Both the position numbers and the translations under genes were made by a program. A DNA stretch of 64,000 nt from Sceloporus undulatus. Its lineage: Eukaryota; Chordata; Lepidosauria; Squamata; Phrynosomatidae. Numbering within the stretch: the first letter of the stretch is position 1; each line of letters begins with the position of its first letter. A model generated the notes under the pieces. That model was not told the origin of the DNA, did not search any database, and saw only the letters and a list, made by a program, of their open reading frames with translations. Shown one piece after another: positions 35,258-47,234 of the stretch. Location: contig NC_056524.1 of NCBI RefSeq assembly GCF_019175285.1, forward strand, positions 146,606,948-146,670,947. Reading direction: 5' to 3'.

Positions 35258-35282
35258 NNNNNNNNNNNNNNNNNNNNNNNNN
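35258..35282. other. Assembly gap (25 N)
   Basis: Run of 25 N, probably a nominal join. Sequence character changes completely across it. Confidence 1.
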
Positions 35283-37277
35283 ATTTCTCCCATCAATCAC
35301 CACCCCTCCTCTCTTCATCTCCCTTACTTCCCATTCCTCGCCCTTATTTTTATGCTTCTTTGTCCCATCATCTTTTTTTCTCCTTTGTTTTTTTTGCTCT
35401 TTTTTGTTCTCTTTTTGCTTCTTCTTTCTTTCATCTTTTTATTTGTTATATTATCCCTTTCTTACTGTCTAATTCTTAACTACGTGTTTTGCACCAATTC
35501 TTTAACCCGTTCCTTTTCCGTCCACTCTATACTTACCTTCACCCCTTCCTCTTTTCCTAATGTCAATAATGTTCTGTAGTTCCGGACCTGCAATTCCCAT
35601 CTCTATATAATTGCGCTTTTCTCCACCCTCCTTCTTATACCTCCCCCCTTTTTTTGTTTCGTCTTCGTTGGTGTGCCAGTATAGTCTCCCACGCTTGTTA
35701 TTGTCTGCTAGACAAACCAGTTACCGTGTCCCCTCGTCCCAACATCTCTTTTCTGCAATGTATTCATCTGCCGTTCTTTCATCTGTGTGTTCGTCCCATA
35801 CAGCAATCCACTCATACTCTCCTTAGATGAGGATTGGCTCAGCTTGATTGGTTATACAAAGAATTATTCCCTATTCTGCTCAGTACTTTAAAATAAAATA
35901 GACACAACCCCAAGTATTGACACCCGTGGGTCCCAAGATGGCTGACCATAGATTATTTCTTCACTTATACCCCATTTTTCCCACACATAGCGACCAAAGG
36001 TGAGTCTGCACAACTGTCAATTTCTGCCATCTCCGTCTCTTAAATGAGAACCTGATAAAAACATTTCCGATACCACACCAACTTAGGATAGTACATGATG
36101 CAACTAAGTCCTGGGAGACGCTGAAATCCCATTTACGAACATACCCTTACCACAATTTCACAAGAGTGTAACCACAAACACATCTCAGTGTCACACTTTT
36201 TTGCAATGACCACCCTGTTATTTTCGCCCATTCATTATCATCGTTGAGCTACGCTTTTATCTTCCTAAAAGTTCTGTTTTGAAAGGAACCTTAACAATAC
36301 GACCGAAACGAGTCCGCTTCCTTTTTTCTTGGTCAATTCAGTCCAAGCTCTCTTATTCTCGCCGGTCTCACATTCCAACAGTCCTCAACTTGTTTAACCT
36401 CTGAGTTCACCCCTATTTTAAACGTCTAAAATTGCTTCTTCCTCCCTTCCTTCTTCTCTCTCTCCTCCTTTTTTATCTTATTTTTTCATCTTTATTTTCC
36501 CTCCTATTTATCCTTCCCTCTTTGCCCACAGTTCCCCCCTATTTCTATCTCCTCCTCCCCACTATCCCCTTATCCTTCTCTCTTCCTCCTTTTCTCTTCC
36601 TCATTGTCCCCCTTTTCTCTACTATACGTGTACAACACACCTGTCGTCACCTTCCCTTTCCTTTAATTACTCTCTTTTTTGTAATTTGTTGTTGTTCTTT
36701 CTCATGCCGATTACTCTAATCTCTTTTATTTTTTCTCTTGATACCTTCTTTTCCTTTTCCTTTCCTCTCTTCGCTTTTTCCCTGCTCCTGGCCACTACAT
36801 AACATAATCCACATCTTCTACGCCATCCCCCCTTCTCCTTGGCGTATCTAAACCACTTAGCGCTCCTCTTTGTATACAACTGAAACCGCATGGGTCTACA
36901 TGCCATTTCTGTATTGTGGTTGAAGTTGTCCTTGACGACGTACCATTACCATCAATCTCCCTAGAGTTTTTATCTTCACATTTTATCCCACTCTTTTTGT
37001 TTTACACACATCTTATTTCCCCTTTTCATCCTTTCCTCCTTATCTTCTCACTCCTCACTCTCTCTTCCTTTCCCCTCTTGCTTTCCTCCCTCCCTCCTCC
37101 CCCTCTTCTTCTCCCCCCTTTTTTTTCCCCTTTCCCCCCTTTTTCCCCTCCTTTCTCTTTTTTTCCCCTACTCCTTCTTTTTTTTTCCTTCCTTCCACTC
37201 TCCCCTTTTCTCTCCTTCTCTTTTTCTCTCCCTTTTTCCTCCCTTCCTTTTTACTTTCCTTTTCTTTCCCTCTATTT
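35283..37277. other. Pyrimidine-rich low-quality stretch
   Basis: About 2 kb of C/T-rich sequence with homopolymer runs and no recognisable repeat. It ends abruptly where clean HELLS intron resumes (CCAATTATTTTGTTTT). It occupies the place where exons 2-3 should be in this arm. The 132- and 95-codon open frames are compositional. Confidence 0.7.
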
Positions 37278-37301
37278 GTTTCCAATTATTTTGTTTTTTA
37301 G

Positions 37302-37338
37302 AATGAAAAACTAAGTGGTGAGAGAGAAGGTAAATCAG
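37302..37338 (+). CDS. HELLS: HELLS exon 4 (right-arm copy)
   Basis: Identical in length and reading to 25344-25380: NEKLSGEREGKSG, with TTTTTTAG acceptor and GTAAGT donor. First alignable exon of the inverted right arm. Confidence 0.85.
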
Positions 37339-37430
37339 GTAAGTCTTATGAAACTCTAAAAACAAAGGAACTTTTCTGTTTTTATCTTGGTAAATTCAGA
37401 TGCTGAAACCTATGTAATATTTTTTTACAG

Positions 37431-37491
37431 CTGCAAAAAAGAGAGCCAGAGAAGACAGAACATACAATATCTCTGATGTCATGTCAAAAAG
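37431..37491 (+). pseudogene. HELLS: HELLS exon 5, right-arm copy, one base short
   Basis: 61 nt against 62 in the left arm. The end reads TCAAAAAG|GTAATT instead of TCAAAAGAG|GTAAATT, so the phase is lost. Otherwise AKKRAREDRTYNISDVMSK is kept. A homopolymer error is likely. Confidence 0.85.
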
Positions 37492-38269
37492 GTAATTGCC
37501 AGGCTACAGATCCACTCCTCTTGGGCAGCAACAGTCTCAAAGCTGTGATGAGCTTCATGGCCAAGTAGGAATTTATCTCAGCTGGTATGGTGTACATTTA
37601 GTGCATCATTTCAGCTCTGAATATTCAGATGAGTGATTGTTACAGCTCTTTTTTTTAGTCAAATTACTGTGACTGGTATATTCTGAGCTGTTTATATCCT
37701 CTTAATGGATCTAGTTGTTCTTAAAACCGGTATACTAAGGATACCCTTGGGTCCAAAAGTGTGCTATATCTGGAGGAGTCTAAAAAAGTCCTGTTTCCCT
37801 CTTCTCAGGGTATGCATGGCCATTCCAATAGAGGGAATGCTATTTGGAAGTTCACCTCAGTATTCTTTCCAGACTTCTGTTTGTCTTGGAATTATTCCGA
37901 GCATGAACAATTTGAATTAAACAAAGAATGCTTAATGAAGTATGGACATTTTAGGTATCTTCCTTAGAAGGAAGACCCTGGAGAAAGTGGCTCCTCCCAA
38001 TGATTTTGGGGCTATATGTATTTCTAACATTTATCTCCTATAAAAATGTTGGGGGATTCTCAGTTCTTCATTCTGCCTTCACCAAGCCTTCACATGGGCC
38101 AGTTTGGCTGACTGAAGCCAAACGAACATACCGGATCAAGCAATGTTTTCTAAAAGCTCTATTATTTGTAGTAAAACAAATATGTTGTAAATGTTGGAAT
38201 AAAGTCTGATGTTACGCAGCTATATTTACTGAATACACACAAGCAGCTGCTGACAAGTACAGATTTCAC

Positions 38270-38650
38270 CTTGTGTACATGTCAGAGTTTCTTTGTCTGA
38301 GGAGGCAGTGAAAACAGTGATGGTCCTGAAAACTAAAACCTGTAAGAAAGGTGTGAAAAAAAAATATATTTAGCCTGGAGATAGACAATGGGAGCAATAT
38401 GGTAGTCTTCAAATAACTGAGGGCTTCATGTAGATGTATAGTACTTGAACATTAGGTGGAAAGCCTACCTAACAGTGTGACCTGTTTGCAAGGAAGTACA
38501 TGACTTGGAATATCTTTGGTAAAAGGTTTTCAAAAGAGCCATCTGCCAGCAATGTTTTAGCAGTAAATCTGCTGTATTGGTAATGAATTGGAGTAAATGA
38601 CCCTGAAGTCTCCTCCCAGTTCTGGTTCCATGATTTTCATGGCATTTCAG
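38270..38650 (+). mobile_element. Old CR1 LINE 3' fragment (right-arm copy)
   Basis: Mirror of 24005-24400, same diverged CR1 tail. Confidence 0.55.
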
Positions 38651-39069
38651 AAAGTTGCATCCATGGCAACATCTTATAAATTCAAGATATACATTATGTT
38701 AATTAGCAAATGATTAAACTCCAGGCATTTTGGAATATTCCCGTTTTCACTGTTATTGTCAAATACTCTACCAGTTCTCATCAGTACTAGTGATATTATT
38801 GCAGTGGGTACTCAAACATTTTACCCTTTGGACCTCACATTACGTCTGCGTGCGAACATCACCCACCCTACTCAAACACAGTATATGAAAAAAAATATTT
38901 TGTTTATTCAAATACATATTTTCATTTGCACATGCCATGTGATTCATATTTTAACCTTTTATAAGGAAATAATATTTAGATTTTTATTTAAATAAATTAA
39001 ATATTCAACTCAACACATGCGTAAATTTTCCACATGGAAAAAAGTTGAGGATTCTCCTATCGGAAAGGC

Positions 39070-40095
39070 TGTAACTGGCGAAGATTTAGATGTATCTTCC
39101 TGAAACAAATGACCAATATTTTAAAGGAAAAATATAGTAACGATGGGACATTTCAAACCACCATGATATTTTTTTGGAAGTCAAATGTGGGAACAGATGT
39201 AAGGTCCAATAAATCAAATTCATTTTACAAAAGTAGAGGAGGAACAACAGAGATCAGCTGTTTTGGATTTGATTTAACACAACAGAGATGAAGTGGTCAA
39301 TAGTGTAGAATTAGTGGCCCTTAGTCTTCTCCAAAAGAAAAACTGTACTCTGTGTGAAAGTAGAACACATGATCACAGTAAGGTGACTGCAGCCAGTACA
39401 GGTAGAGGGTGTGCCTTGTCTTTTTGAATTTTTTGTAGGGATGTTTTAAAAGATTTTAAAAAGACATGTATAAGAATGAGTTAGAGGGGAATTCACAAAG
39501 CCCGATGAAAACAAATAGCTTGTCAGGGGAAGTAGAAGTTAACGCTCGGGATGAGACTCAGGCTTGATCAAGAAGTCAGAACTTTATAAACAAGATTATT
39601 TGCTATTTGTAATTAAGGGAGGATGAGAATTGATAAGGCTCTCGCTACAGAAGATGGTAAAATGGTAATAGGACAGAGAGCAGGACAAACAGTTCAGTAC
39701 TTTCTTTAATCAGTCTTTTCCCAAAAGGAATTGCTCTGATGAAGTAAGAAACCATGCATTACAGTAAGAGGCTGCGGCCAGTACAGGCAGAGAGGAAGTT
39801 AAATTAAAACTTAGCCACTGTAATAAATTCAAGTCTCCCACAGTGCTAAAATTGTATCCAAGAGTGCTAAAGGAACTTGCAGATTTAATCTCAGAGCCAG
39901 AGTCATCCTCTTTGAGAATTTTTGGAGGACAGCCGCGACAAAGAGCCAAATGTTGTCCCTCTCTTCAAAATGGGCACAAAAGAGGGCTATAAGGAAAGAG
40001 TAACAACCAATCTATGCACACTTAGAAGGAAATCTTTGATTACTAAGAGCCACCATAGGTTTCTCAGAAAAAAGTTATGCCAAACTCATCTATCT
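39070..40095 (+). mobile_element. CR1-like LINE endonuclease/RT fragment (right-arm copy)
   Basis: Mirror of 22513-23540. Encodes SNVGTDVRSNKSN and, later, CTLRRKSLITKSHHRFLRKK. More small indels than the left copy. Confidence 0.75.
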
Positions 40096-40099
40096 TGTC

Positions 40100-40590
40100 T
40101 TTAGTTTTTTGTGGGTTTTTCAGGCTATGTGGCCATGTTGTAGCGAGTTCCTTTCTGACGTTTCGCAGCCATCTGTGGCTGGCATCTTCAGAGAATGCTT
40201 TGCCTGGAAAAATTGGTTGTATATATACGCTTGTGAGCCTGGGAATGCAAGAGTGATTTTCATGTTATTGTTCTGTGTTGATGGCTGGCCTCAGCTGGGA
40301 GGAGCTAGCAAACGAGGATTAATGTCTGCTAATTGGTGATCAGTTATCTGCTGGGAAGCCCCTGACTCTGAATGTTCCTATTTGCATTTGCTGAGTCCTT
40401 ATGTTGCTATTCTCAGGACTGGTAGCCAAGTTTTGTTCACTTTCAAATACTGTTTGAAAACACTGAAGTTCTGGACCATGCCAACCACTACCATTCAGGA
40501 TGCCCAGGAAGCCATTGAGATCCACAAACACTCGGATAATTTCAACCAGAAAGAAGAACCCTTAAAGTGAACAAAATTAAGTGTGTAACT
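40100..40590 (+). mobile_element. Penelope-like fragment (right-arm copy)
   Basis: Mirror of 22015-22512: TTTTTTGTGGGTTTTTCAGG start, ACGTTTCGCAGCCATCTGTG, and the coding end EAIEIHKHSDNFNQKEEPLK. Small differences from the left copy. Confidence 0.7.
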
Positions 40591-40823
40591 TTAATACTAT
40601 TATTCCCATGAGGTAGATAGTTTAAATTGGTCCTATCCTGCTCATCCCTCTAACATACATGTATAGTGTCTGAACTGTATTCTCATTATGTATCAGGCAT
40701 ATTATATATTGTCCTTCTGTTAGCTTGTTGAGATACTTTTGTTAAGCTTGTGAAATTTAATGTTGCTCCGTATCTTTAAAGTTCTAACAAACATTTCATT
40801 TCATGTTTTTTTTTCTTTTGTAG

Positions 40824-40868
40824 GAGATTTTATCAGCAGCCAAAAAAAGTAAAATTGAAGAGGATAAG
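40824..40868 (+). CDS. HELLS: HELLS exon 6 (right arm, intact)
   Basis: 45 nt, 15 codons: EILSAAKKSKIEEDK (mammals: EILSVAKKNKKENED), phase 0. TTTTGTAG acceptor, GTATAG donor. The left copy lacks one base. Confidence 0.93.
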
Positions 40869-41383
40869 GTATAGCAGCTTTGCTTCAATCCTGTTTGTAA
40901 ATATTACTTGCCTGGGAAACATACATTTAAGACCATGACCTGCTGTTCTTGCATTTAATTCTCCATAACAGTCTTATTTCTGTTTCTATAATTTCCTTGA
41001 ACTATTGTGAAGGTTTATTTTACATTAGTAATTTTTAAGTATACTTACTCTGGGAAAAGGACGTGTGGCATCTGCCAAGAAAACTTGAGAACTTTGCTAG
41101 GTTCTGACTACAGTTGTGCATGTACTAGTTCACAGATGAGCACTCAAAGCACTAGGGTCACAGGTAAGCAATTTGTCCTTTAATATATAGTATAACTGTC
41201 GCAAGAAATGCATGTTGTTGTTTTGAGTTCAGAACAGCTTTCTCCAGCGCTTTTTTAAAACAAAAATATTGACTTGATCAGACCTAACTGTTAGTGGTAA
41301 AGCAGCTTGCCTTAATGAGTGATAGCATTTAAGTCTTCTCACGTGTGCTTGTGAAATAATTATCTATAAACTTCTTCCTTTAG

Positions 41384-41608
41384 CTTGAAACCTTTTCCCC
41401 AAAACTGTGTGTAGAAGAACTGCAGAGCAACGGGGACTCAAACAGCATTATTAAGGACAGGCTGTCACAGGCAGTGCGTCACAGTGCCAAGCACTTTTTT
41501 GACCCAGTACGAAAATTTAATGGACAGCCAGTACCTTTTCAGCAGCCAAAGCTTTTAACTGGAGGAGTAATGAGGTGGTACCAGGTTGAAGGCATGGAAT
41601 GGCTTAGG
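41384..41608 (+). CDS. HELLS: HELLS exon 7 (right arm, intact)
   Basis: 225 nt, 75 codons, phase 0: [75 protein letters not shown]. '[16 protein letters not shown]' is the Q-motif region where the SNF2 ATPase core begins. Compared with mammals, the stretch before LCVEELQ is diverged. The acceptor is CTTCCTTTAG. Confidence 0.96.
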
Positions 41609-42234
41609 GTATGTTTTTTTAAGTGTGTATCTTAGTAGTTATGTGTTTTAAAAAATAGATATTGATGGTGCACATGTTTCCATTCACCTGGCTACTGCTT
41701 CCAGCTATTGTTTTTACCAAGCACACATGGCACTTATTTCAAACAGGTCTATTTAGATGCATGGTACAAGTATGGTCTAGCTATTTCTGCGTTTTAAAAC
41801 TCTTAAGCTATTTGCATGCCTGCCTCTGAATGATGTAAGTAATGTCGAGACATTGTGCAAAATAATGTCTAAAAGAAGTTTAACTGTGGTCTGGTGTGAT
41901 GCCCGAATCGTGTCTAGATGCAAGGAGGAATTAGATACAAGCAACTGATGGCTTGGTCCATATAAGACATGTCCAGCTAGTCCTGGAGCATGTTACCAGT
42001 TACTCTGAAGGACCTGATTCATACCTAGGGGATTTCCTGAACCCAGCAAGCATTCTGGAGACCTATTGGAAGGTGGATCTGGCCTCTGATCCATGTTGTG
42101 GATCTTGGTTAACTTGATCGATTTCTTGATTAGACAGCTGCCTTTGTAATGTGTTCAGAAACTGCAGCTTGTGCAACGTGTGATAACCAGTTGTCTGTAA
42201 TGTGGTTTACAAGATCATTTGTAATAATATTGAA

Positions 42235-42425
42235 TGAGAGCCAGTGGTTTGAGCATTAGACTACAACTCTGGAGTCCAGGATTCGATTCCCAGCTCAGTC
42301 TGAATCCCATTGGGTGACATTGGACAGGCCCCATGCTCTTAGCTTCAGGGGAAGGCAAATCTCTGAAACAAACCAGAATAGAGTTGCCATAAGTTGGAAA
42401 CAACTTGAAGGCACACAGTAACAAA
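42235..42425 (+). mobile_element. Sauria-like tRNA SINE (right-arm copy)
   Basis: GAGAGCCAGTGGTTTGAGCA, B-box-like GGATTCGATTCCCAGCTCAG, TGGGTGACATTGGACAGGCC, and tail GCCATAAGTTGGAAACAACT, TGAAGGCACACAGTAACAAA. This tail is diagnostic of squamate SINEs and supports the organism call. Confidence 0.85.
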
Positions 42426-42876
42426 AAATATTGGATTTAGGTTTGTTTCTGTGTTCCATGCAGAGTGTTGTCTTTTGACATGTAAAGCCTTAAATGGTGC
42501 CAGGATAATTGAAGTGCCACATGCTCTCATTTAAGTCTCGCCAAAGACAGCAATTTTAATCAAAGGCACTGTTTTATATCCCCAGAGAGTATAAGTTAGT
42601 TCGCTTGTGACACATTGTTTTATTTTGTTTTAAAGTATAATGTTATTCCAGTTGTGGAGAGAGGCCATATTGGCTCCATCCCTATTGAAGTTTAGATATG
42701 CTATAAAAACTATTCTTTCATCAGGTCTTTGATTGCCTCTTTTGAATTTCCATATTTTAAATAGTGTATTTTGTTTCACCTTAATTGTGTATTTTTAAAA
42801 TTGTGAATGGCTTTGGGAGAAGGCACAGTGTCCACTAAAACCAATTGATTAGTACATATTTTTTATCTGTACACAG

Positions 42877-43059
42877 ATGCTCTGGGAGAATGGCATCAAT
42901 GGTATTTTGGCTGATGAAATGGGCTTAGGAAAAACAATCCAGTGTATTGCAACAATAGCTTTGATGGTAGAAAGAGGCGTTCCTGGACCATTCCTAGTAT
43001 GTGGTCCCCTATCTACACTTCCTAACTGGATGGCAGAATTTCAAAGATTTACTCCTAAG
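42877..43059 (+). CDS. HELLS: HELLS exon 8 with Walker A motif (right arm, intact)
   Basis: 183 nt, 61 codons, phase 0: [69 protein letters not shown] is the SNF2 motif I that binds [14 protein letters not shown] is motif Ia and its surroundings. GTAATA donor. Almost identical to mammalian HELLS, so function is expected to be conserved. Confidence 0.98.
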
Positions 43060-43411
43060 GTAATATGTCTTCAAAAATAATAAAACAAACTGGTTTTTGA
43101 TTTATGATGGCTTCCTGTGATAATGGCAGACTCCTGTCTGGTTTGGGAGGCATGGCAGTTTTAAAAATTTCCAGAATTTTGTTTTCTTTTGTGCTTAACA
43201 AAGTAATGGGGCTCTTGCTCCTCTCTTGAGGTACAAATAATCTTACAGCTCATCCCTGTGCCCTACTGGAATAAAAAAAAAACCCAGACTTTTGTTTTTA
43301 AAGTAAAAAAATCAAATAAAATGATACCAAGCTCTAAAATGACAACACAATAGAGAAAGTATCAGAGGTATCAAAACCAAAAACAAGTGGGATTGGGTGA
43401 CTATTCTGTGG

Positions 43412-44718
43412 ATAGTATATCTTGATTTCAGTAAGGATTTTGACAAGGTTCCCCATGGCATTCTTGCAAACAATATTATAAAATGTGGGCTAGACAAGGT
43501 AACTGTTACCTGGATTTGTAGTTGGTTGACCGGCTAAACCCAAAGTGTGCTCAACAATGGCTTCTTTTCATCCTGGAGAGAAGTGACCTGTGGGGTCCCA
43601 CAAGGCTCTGTCCTGGGCCCGGTACTATTCAACATCTTTATCAATGACTTCGATGACAGAATTGGGGGCATACTTATCAAATTTGCAGATGACACCAAAT
43701 TAAGAGGAGTAGCTAATACCCAGAGGACAGGATCAAAATTCAAAATGACCTGAATAAACTAGAAAGCTGGCCCACCGCTAACAAAATGAAATTGAACACA
43801 AAGAAATGTAAGGTACTGCACTTAGAGCAGAAAAATGAAATACATAGATATAGGATGGGGGACACCTGGCAGAAAGAGACTACATGTGAATGGGATCTAG
43901 GAGTCCAAGTAGACCACAAGTTGAATATGAGTCAACAGTGCGATGCAGCAGTTAAAAAGGCCAATGCAATTTTAGGCTGCATCAATAAAAGTATAATGTC
44001 CAGATCAAGGGATGTAATAGTGCCACTGTATTCTGCTTTGGTCAGGCTCTACCTGGAATATTGTGTCCAGTTCTGGGAACCACAGTTCAAAAATGACATT
44101 GAGAAACTGGAACATGTCCAAAGGAGGGTGACTAAAATGGTGAAGGGTCTGGAAACCATGTCCTATGAGGAACGACTTAGGAAGCTGGGGATGTTTAGCC
44201 TGGAAAAGAGATGGTTAAGAGGTGATATGATAGCCCTGTTTAAATATTCGAAGGAATGTCATATTGAGGAGGGAGCAAGCTTGTTTTCTGCTACCCCAGA
44301 GAACAGGACTTGGAACAATAGATAGAAGCTACAGGAAAAGAGATTCCACCTCAACATTAAGGTACTTCCTGACAGTAAGGGCTGTTCGACAGTGGAACAC
44401 ACTCCTCGAGCAGGGACGTAGCCAAGGGGGGGTTCTTGGGGTCTGGACCCCCCCCCTTCATTAGAAAAATGAATGGTGTGTGCTGCTGCCGCGCCGCACT
44501 CAAGCCCCCTGATAATGGTGGCACTTAATCTGGACCCCCCCCCTTCCCAAAATCCTAGCTATGTCCCTGCTCAGTGTAGTGGAGTCTCCTTCCTTGGAGG
44601 TCTTTAAGCAGAGTCTGGATGGCCATCTGTCCGGATGCTTGATTGAGACTTCCTGCATGGCAGGGTTGGACTGGATGGCCTTGTAGTCCTCTTCCAACTC
44701 TTATGAATTCTATGATTC
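43412..44718 (+). mobile_element. CR1 LINE, RT to 3' end, with nested hAT MITE
   Basis: RT motifs are visible: VYLDFSKAFDKVPH-like (SIYLDFSKDFDKVPHGILAN), [20 protein letters not shown] and [13 protein letters not shown]. Then comes the C-terminal stretch 43786-44325 with CEWDLGVQVDHKLNMSQQCD. The 3' end is GAATTCTATGATTCTA. It has about three to four disruptions, plus a ~160-bp insertion at 44411-44569. In HELLS intron 8. Confidence 0.92.
44411..44569. mobile_element. hAT-like MITE inserted in CR1
   Basis: Termini CAGGGACGTAGCCAAGG and CTAGCTATGTCCCTG are inverted repeats, inner arms GTCTGGACCCCCCCCCTT and its echo TCTGGACCCCCCCCCTT. It interrupts the CR1 tail between ACACTCCTCGAG and TCAGTGTAGTGGAGTC, with partial repetition of flanking CTC-AG bases. 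Confidence 0.8.
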
Positions 44719-45206
44719 TATTCAAAACATAATATAACATCATAGATACTATAATAAAAATGTTACAATACAGAATATACAACATATAGAATAATATAAT
44801 TAAAATATAATAACAAAAACCATAGAAGAAAATAATTAAATGTGTTTGTTTTAGTCCCTGTACTGAGTTGTATTGTTTGCATTTATAGTTGTTTTTTTAG
44901 GGCTTTCATATGCTACTTGATATTCTATATTGATATTTAGTGTGTTGTAGCAGCTTTAATATTCATTGCTGCTATATTTTAATATTGCAATTTTAAGATA
45001 ATTTTAAAAGATTTATTGCTTTGGAGTTTCATTTACTAGATGTATATTGATAGGTTGAATTAAATGATTCAGGGGGGTTGATGTATTGCTGCGTTTGGTT
45101 GATGTAGTGCGGTGCTATGAAGGAATGCTTGTTGTAGTGATGTTTTTAATCTGCATAGGTTTTGTATCACATTGGGTTATTTTTTTTGTGTGTAAAATAA
45201 TCATAG

Positions 45207-45350
45207 ATTCCTATAATGCTCTACCATGGGAACCAAAAAGAACGGCGTGCAATGATTCCTAAAATTCGAAGGAGAGAAGGTTCATTAAATGTTCATCCAG
45301 TGGTCATAACTTCTTTTGAAATTGCCATGAGAGACAGAAATTTTCTTCAG
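45207..45350 (+). CDS. HELLS: HELLS exon 9 (right arm, intact)
   Basis: 144 nt, 48 codons, phase 0: IPIMLYHGNQKERRAMIPKI, RRREGSLNVHPVVITSFEIA, MRDRNFLQ. VVITSFEIAMRD is the conserved SNF2 stretch before motif II. The acceptor is AATCATAG and the donor GTGTGT. Confidence 0.97.
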
Positions 45351-45845
45351 GTGTGTATACAGGCTGTTCATCAGATTACTTTCTGCCCATTATATTTATC
45401 CAATTAAAAAGGTGTATGCATACATGAATTAAAGACATACATACATACTGCTTGGGATATACAGTATTCTGTTATCTTGTGGTAACTGTGATTATATTGG
45501 TAACTGAGATCATATTTTTAATTCCACTAGAAGATTCTGGAACTTTCAGAAAATACAGTAGGGGGCTTGAGTGTTATGTCACATACATGTGTCTCATACT
45601 TCAGACACTCAGAAGGCATTATGGAGATATTTTATCTTTCTTTTCATTAACATTTTTTCTGTTAAGAAAAAAAGATGGAGGAAGTAGTGGAAAAACATTG
45701 GAGAACTGCAAACTGAAGGTGTTATCATTTGAAGCTTGCATAAAATCATGTGAGGGCTGCAGTTACACAGAAAAGGCTACATATGTAAGCACCATTAATC
45801 AACAGAATTTGTATGCTAAATCCTTTATTTGGAAGGGGTCTCTTA

Positions 45846-46168
45846 GGGGCAAAACAGACTGCCTCAAAAGGGCAGATTGCGGCTACCCCAGAACCATGGC
45901 ACTCACATGCCGCACCCTGACGCCGACCTAAATAGGAGAATAAAAGAGCCACTCCTATTTGGGTGGACAAAGGCCACAACCCCTGGGTGGTTTCAAGCCG
46001 CTCTGGGGGGGGGGTGTGACATCAAAATGCCACACTCCCGTAACAGCTTGAAGTTACCCCGTCTGAACAGCTGGGTGGCTTCTGGGCATCTTAGGGGCAT
46101 GCAGAGTCAAAACGCCACATTCCTAAGCTGCCTGGAAGCCAGCTTTTTTGGTCTGTCTGTTTGGCCCC
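45846..46168. mobile_element. Harbinger-like MITE
   Basis: Ends GGGGCAAAACAGACTG and GGTCTGTCTGTTTGGCCCC are inverted repeats, each flanked by TTA, the 3-bp target typical of PIF/Harbinger. The interior repeats CCGC/GCGG-rich motifs and lacks coding. In HELLS intron 9. Confidence 0.7.
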
Positions 46169-46584
46169 TTAGACTGGCATACATTGTTTTATGTTGGAAA
46201 TTTTATAAGTGGCATTGTCACACATGGTGTAAGAAAATGTTATATTGAAAATTCTATTTCTGTTGCCTTGTGATTTGTGAAACTTACTTGCGTGCCAGCT
46301 CAGAGGGGGGGAACTGCATAAACTTGCATTAAATGTGTGTGTGTGTGTGTGGCTGCCAGAGAGTATGTCTCTATGCTGTTGTACTTGCCAATGTGTAAAT
46401 AACCACATTAGCAGTCTGAGGTCTAGTATATTCAAGGAAGGTGCACATACGGTTAAACATTTCAGGATAATGTTTGTTTTTTCCTTCAGGTGAATAGACA
46501 TTTGATAAATCTGAAAGATGTGTGAGATTATTTTTTTTCCTTCTTTCTATCTTTCTGAAATAACTGGAGGCTATTTTTCTCTAG

Positions 46585-46781
46585 AACTTCAGCTGGAAAT
46601 ACTTAATTGTGGATGAAGGACATAGGATTAAAAATATGAATTGTCGTCTTATTCAGGAATTAAAACGGTTTAACACTGACAATAAACTTCTATTAACTGG
46701 AACTCCTTTGCAAAACAACTTAGCTGAGCTTTGGTCTCTGCTTAATTTCCTGCTTCCTGATGTGTTTGATGACCTGAAAAG
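46585..46781 (+). CDS. HELLS: HELLS exon 10 with DEGH box (right arm, intact)
   Basis: 197 nt: [65 protein letters not shown], then AG completing Ser with exon 11 at 8905. DEGH is Walker B/motif II and LLTGTPLQN is motif III. CTCTAG acceptor, GTAGGC donor. Last HELLS exon in this arm. Confidence 0.98.
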
Positions 46782-46898
46782 GTAGGCTCTGATCCACCTG
46801 TATTGTGCCATGCTTTGTGTCATAAAAATAGGATAGATTTCAAATTTTACTGAATCTTATTCGTATTTACATGTATTTTTCATTTCTAGACAAAATTA

Positions 46899-47234
46899 GG
46901 GGCGAAACGGACTGCCCCTTTGTGGTGGCTTCCAGGCAGCTTAGGGGCATGTTGTTCAAACGACGTGTGCCCCCAAGCTGGTAGGAAGCCACCGTGAAGC
47001 CACCCAGCCACACGGCTTTGTGGTGCTCCGGCGATGCAGTGTTCAGATGCCACAAGCTGCAGGAACACCACAAAGCTGCCACCGTGGCAGAAAAGCAAAG
47101 TTTTTGCAGGCTCACAAAGGAGGGGATTTCTGCTGCTTCTTGTTGAGCTGCCAAAATCAGGTTGGGGGTATGGCATACCTGGCGTTCTAAGGGGTTGCAT
47201 CAAGCCACCGGTTTAGGGCCATCTGTTTCAGCCC
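46899..47234. mobile_element. Harbinger-like MITE
   Basis: Starts GGGGCGAAACGGACTGCCCC after TTA and ends CATCTGTTTCAGCCC before TTA. Internal arms are GCTTCCAGGCAGCTTAGGGG and GTAGGAAGCCACCG. Same terminal type as 45846-46168. In HELLS intron 10, only 117 bp from exon 10. Confidence 0.7.

Noticed and set aside
36916-37314. 132-codon plus-strand frame rich in Ser, Pro, Phe, Leu
   Set aside because: Pure C/T-rich filler sequence yields such frames. It ends by running into HELLS exon 4 in the wrong frame.
42235-42425. tRNA-like B box considered as a tRNA gene
   Set aside because: No cloverleaf fold or anticodon arm. The tail identifies it as a SINE, like the others at 304, 5012, 5972 and 25425.
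37302-46781. Second HELLS copy as a functional paralogue
   Set aside because: It lacks exons 2-3 and 11 onward, mirrors introns and repeats of the other arm, and is bounded by gaps. An assembly duplicate is more likely.
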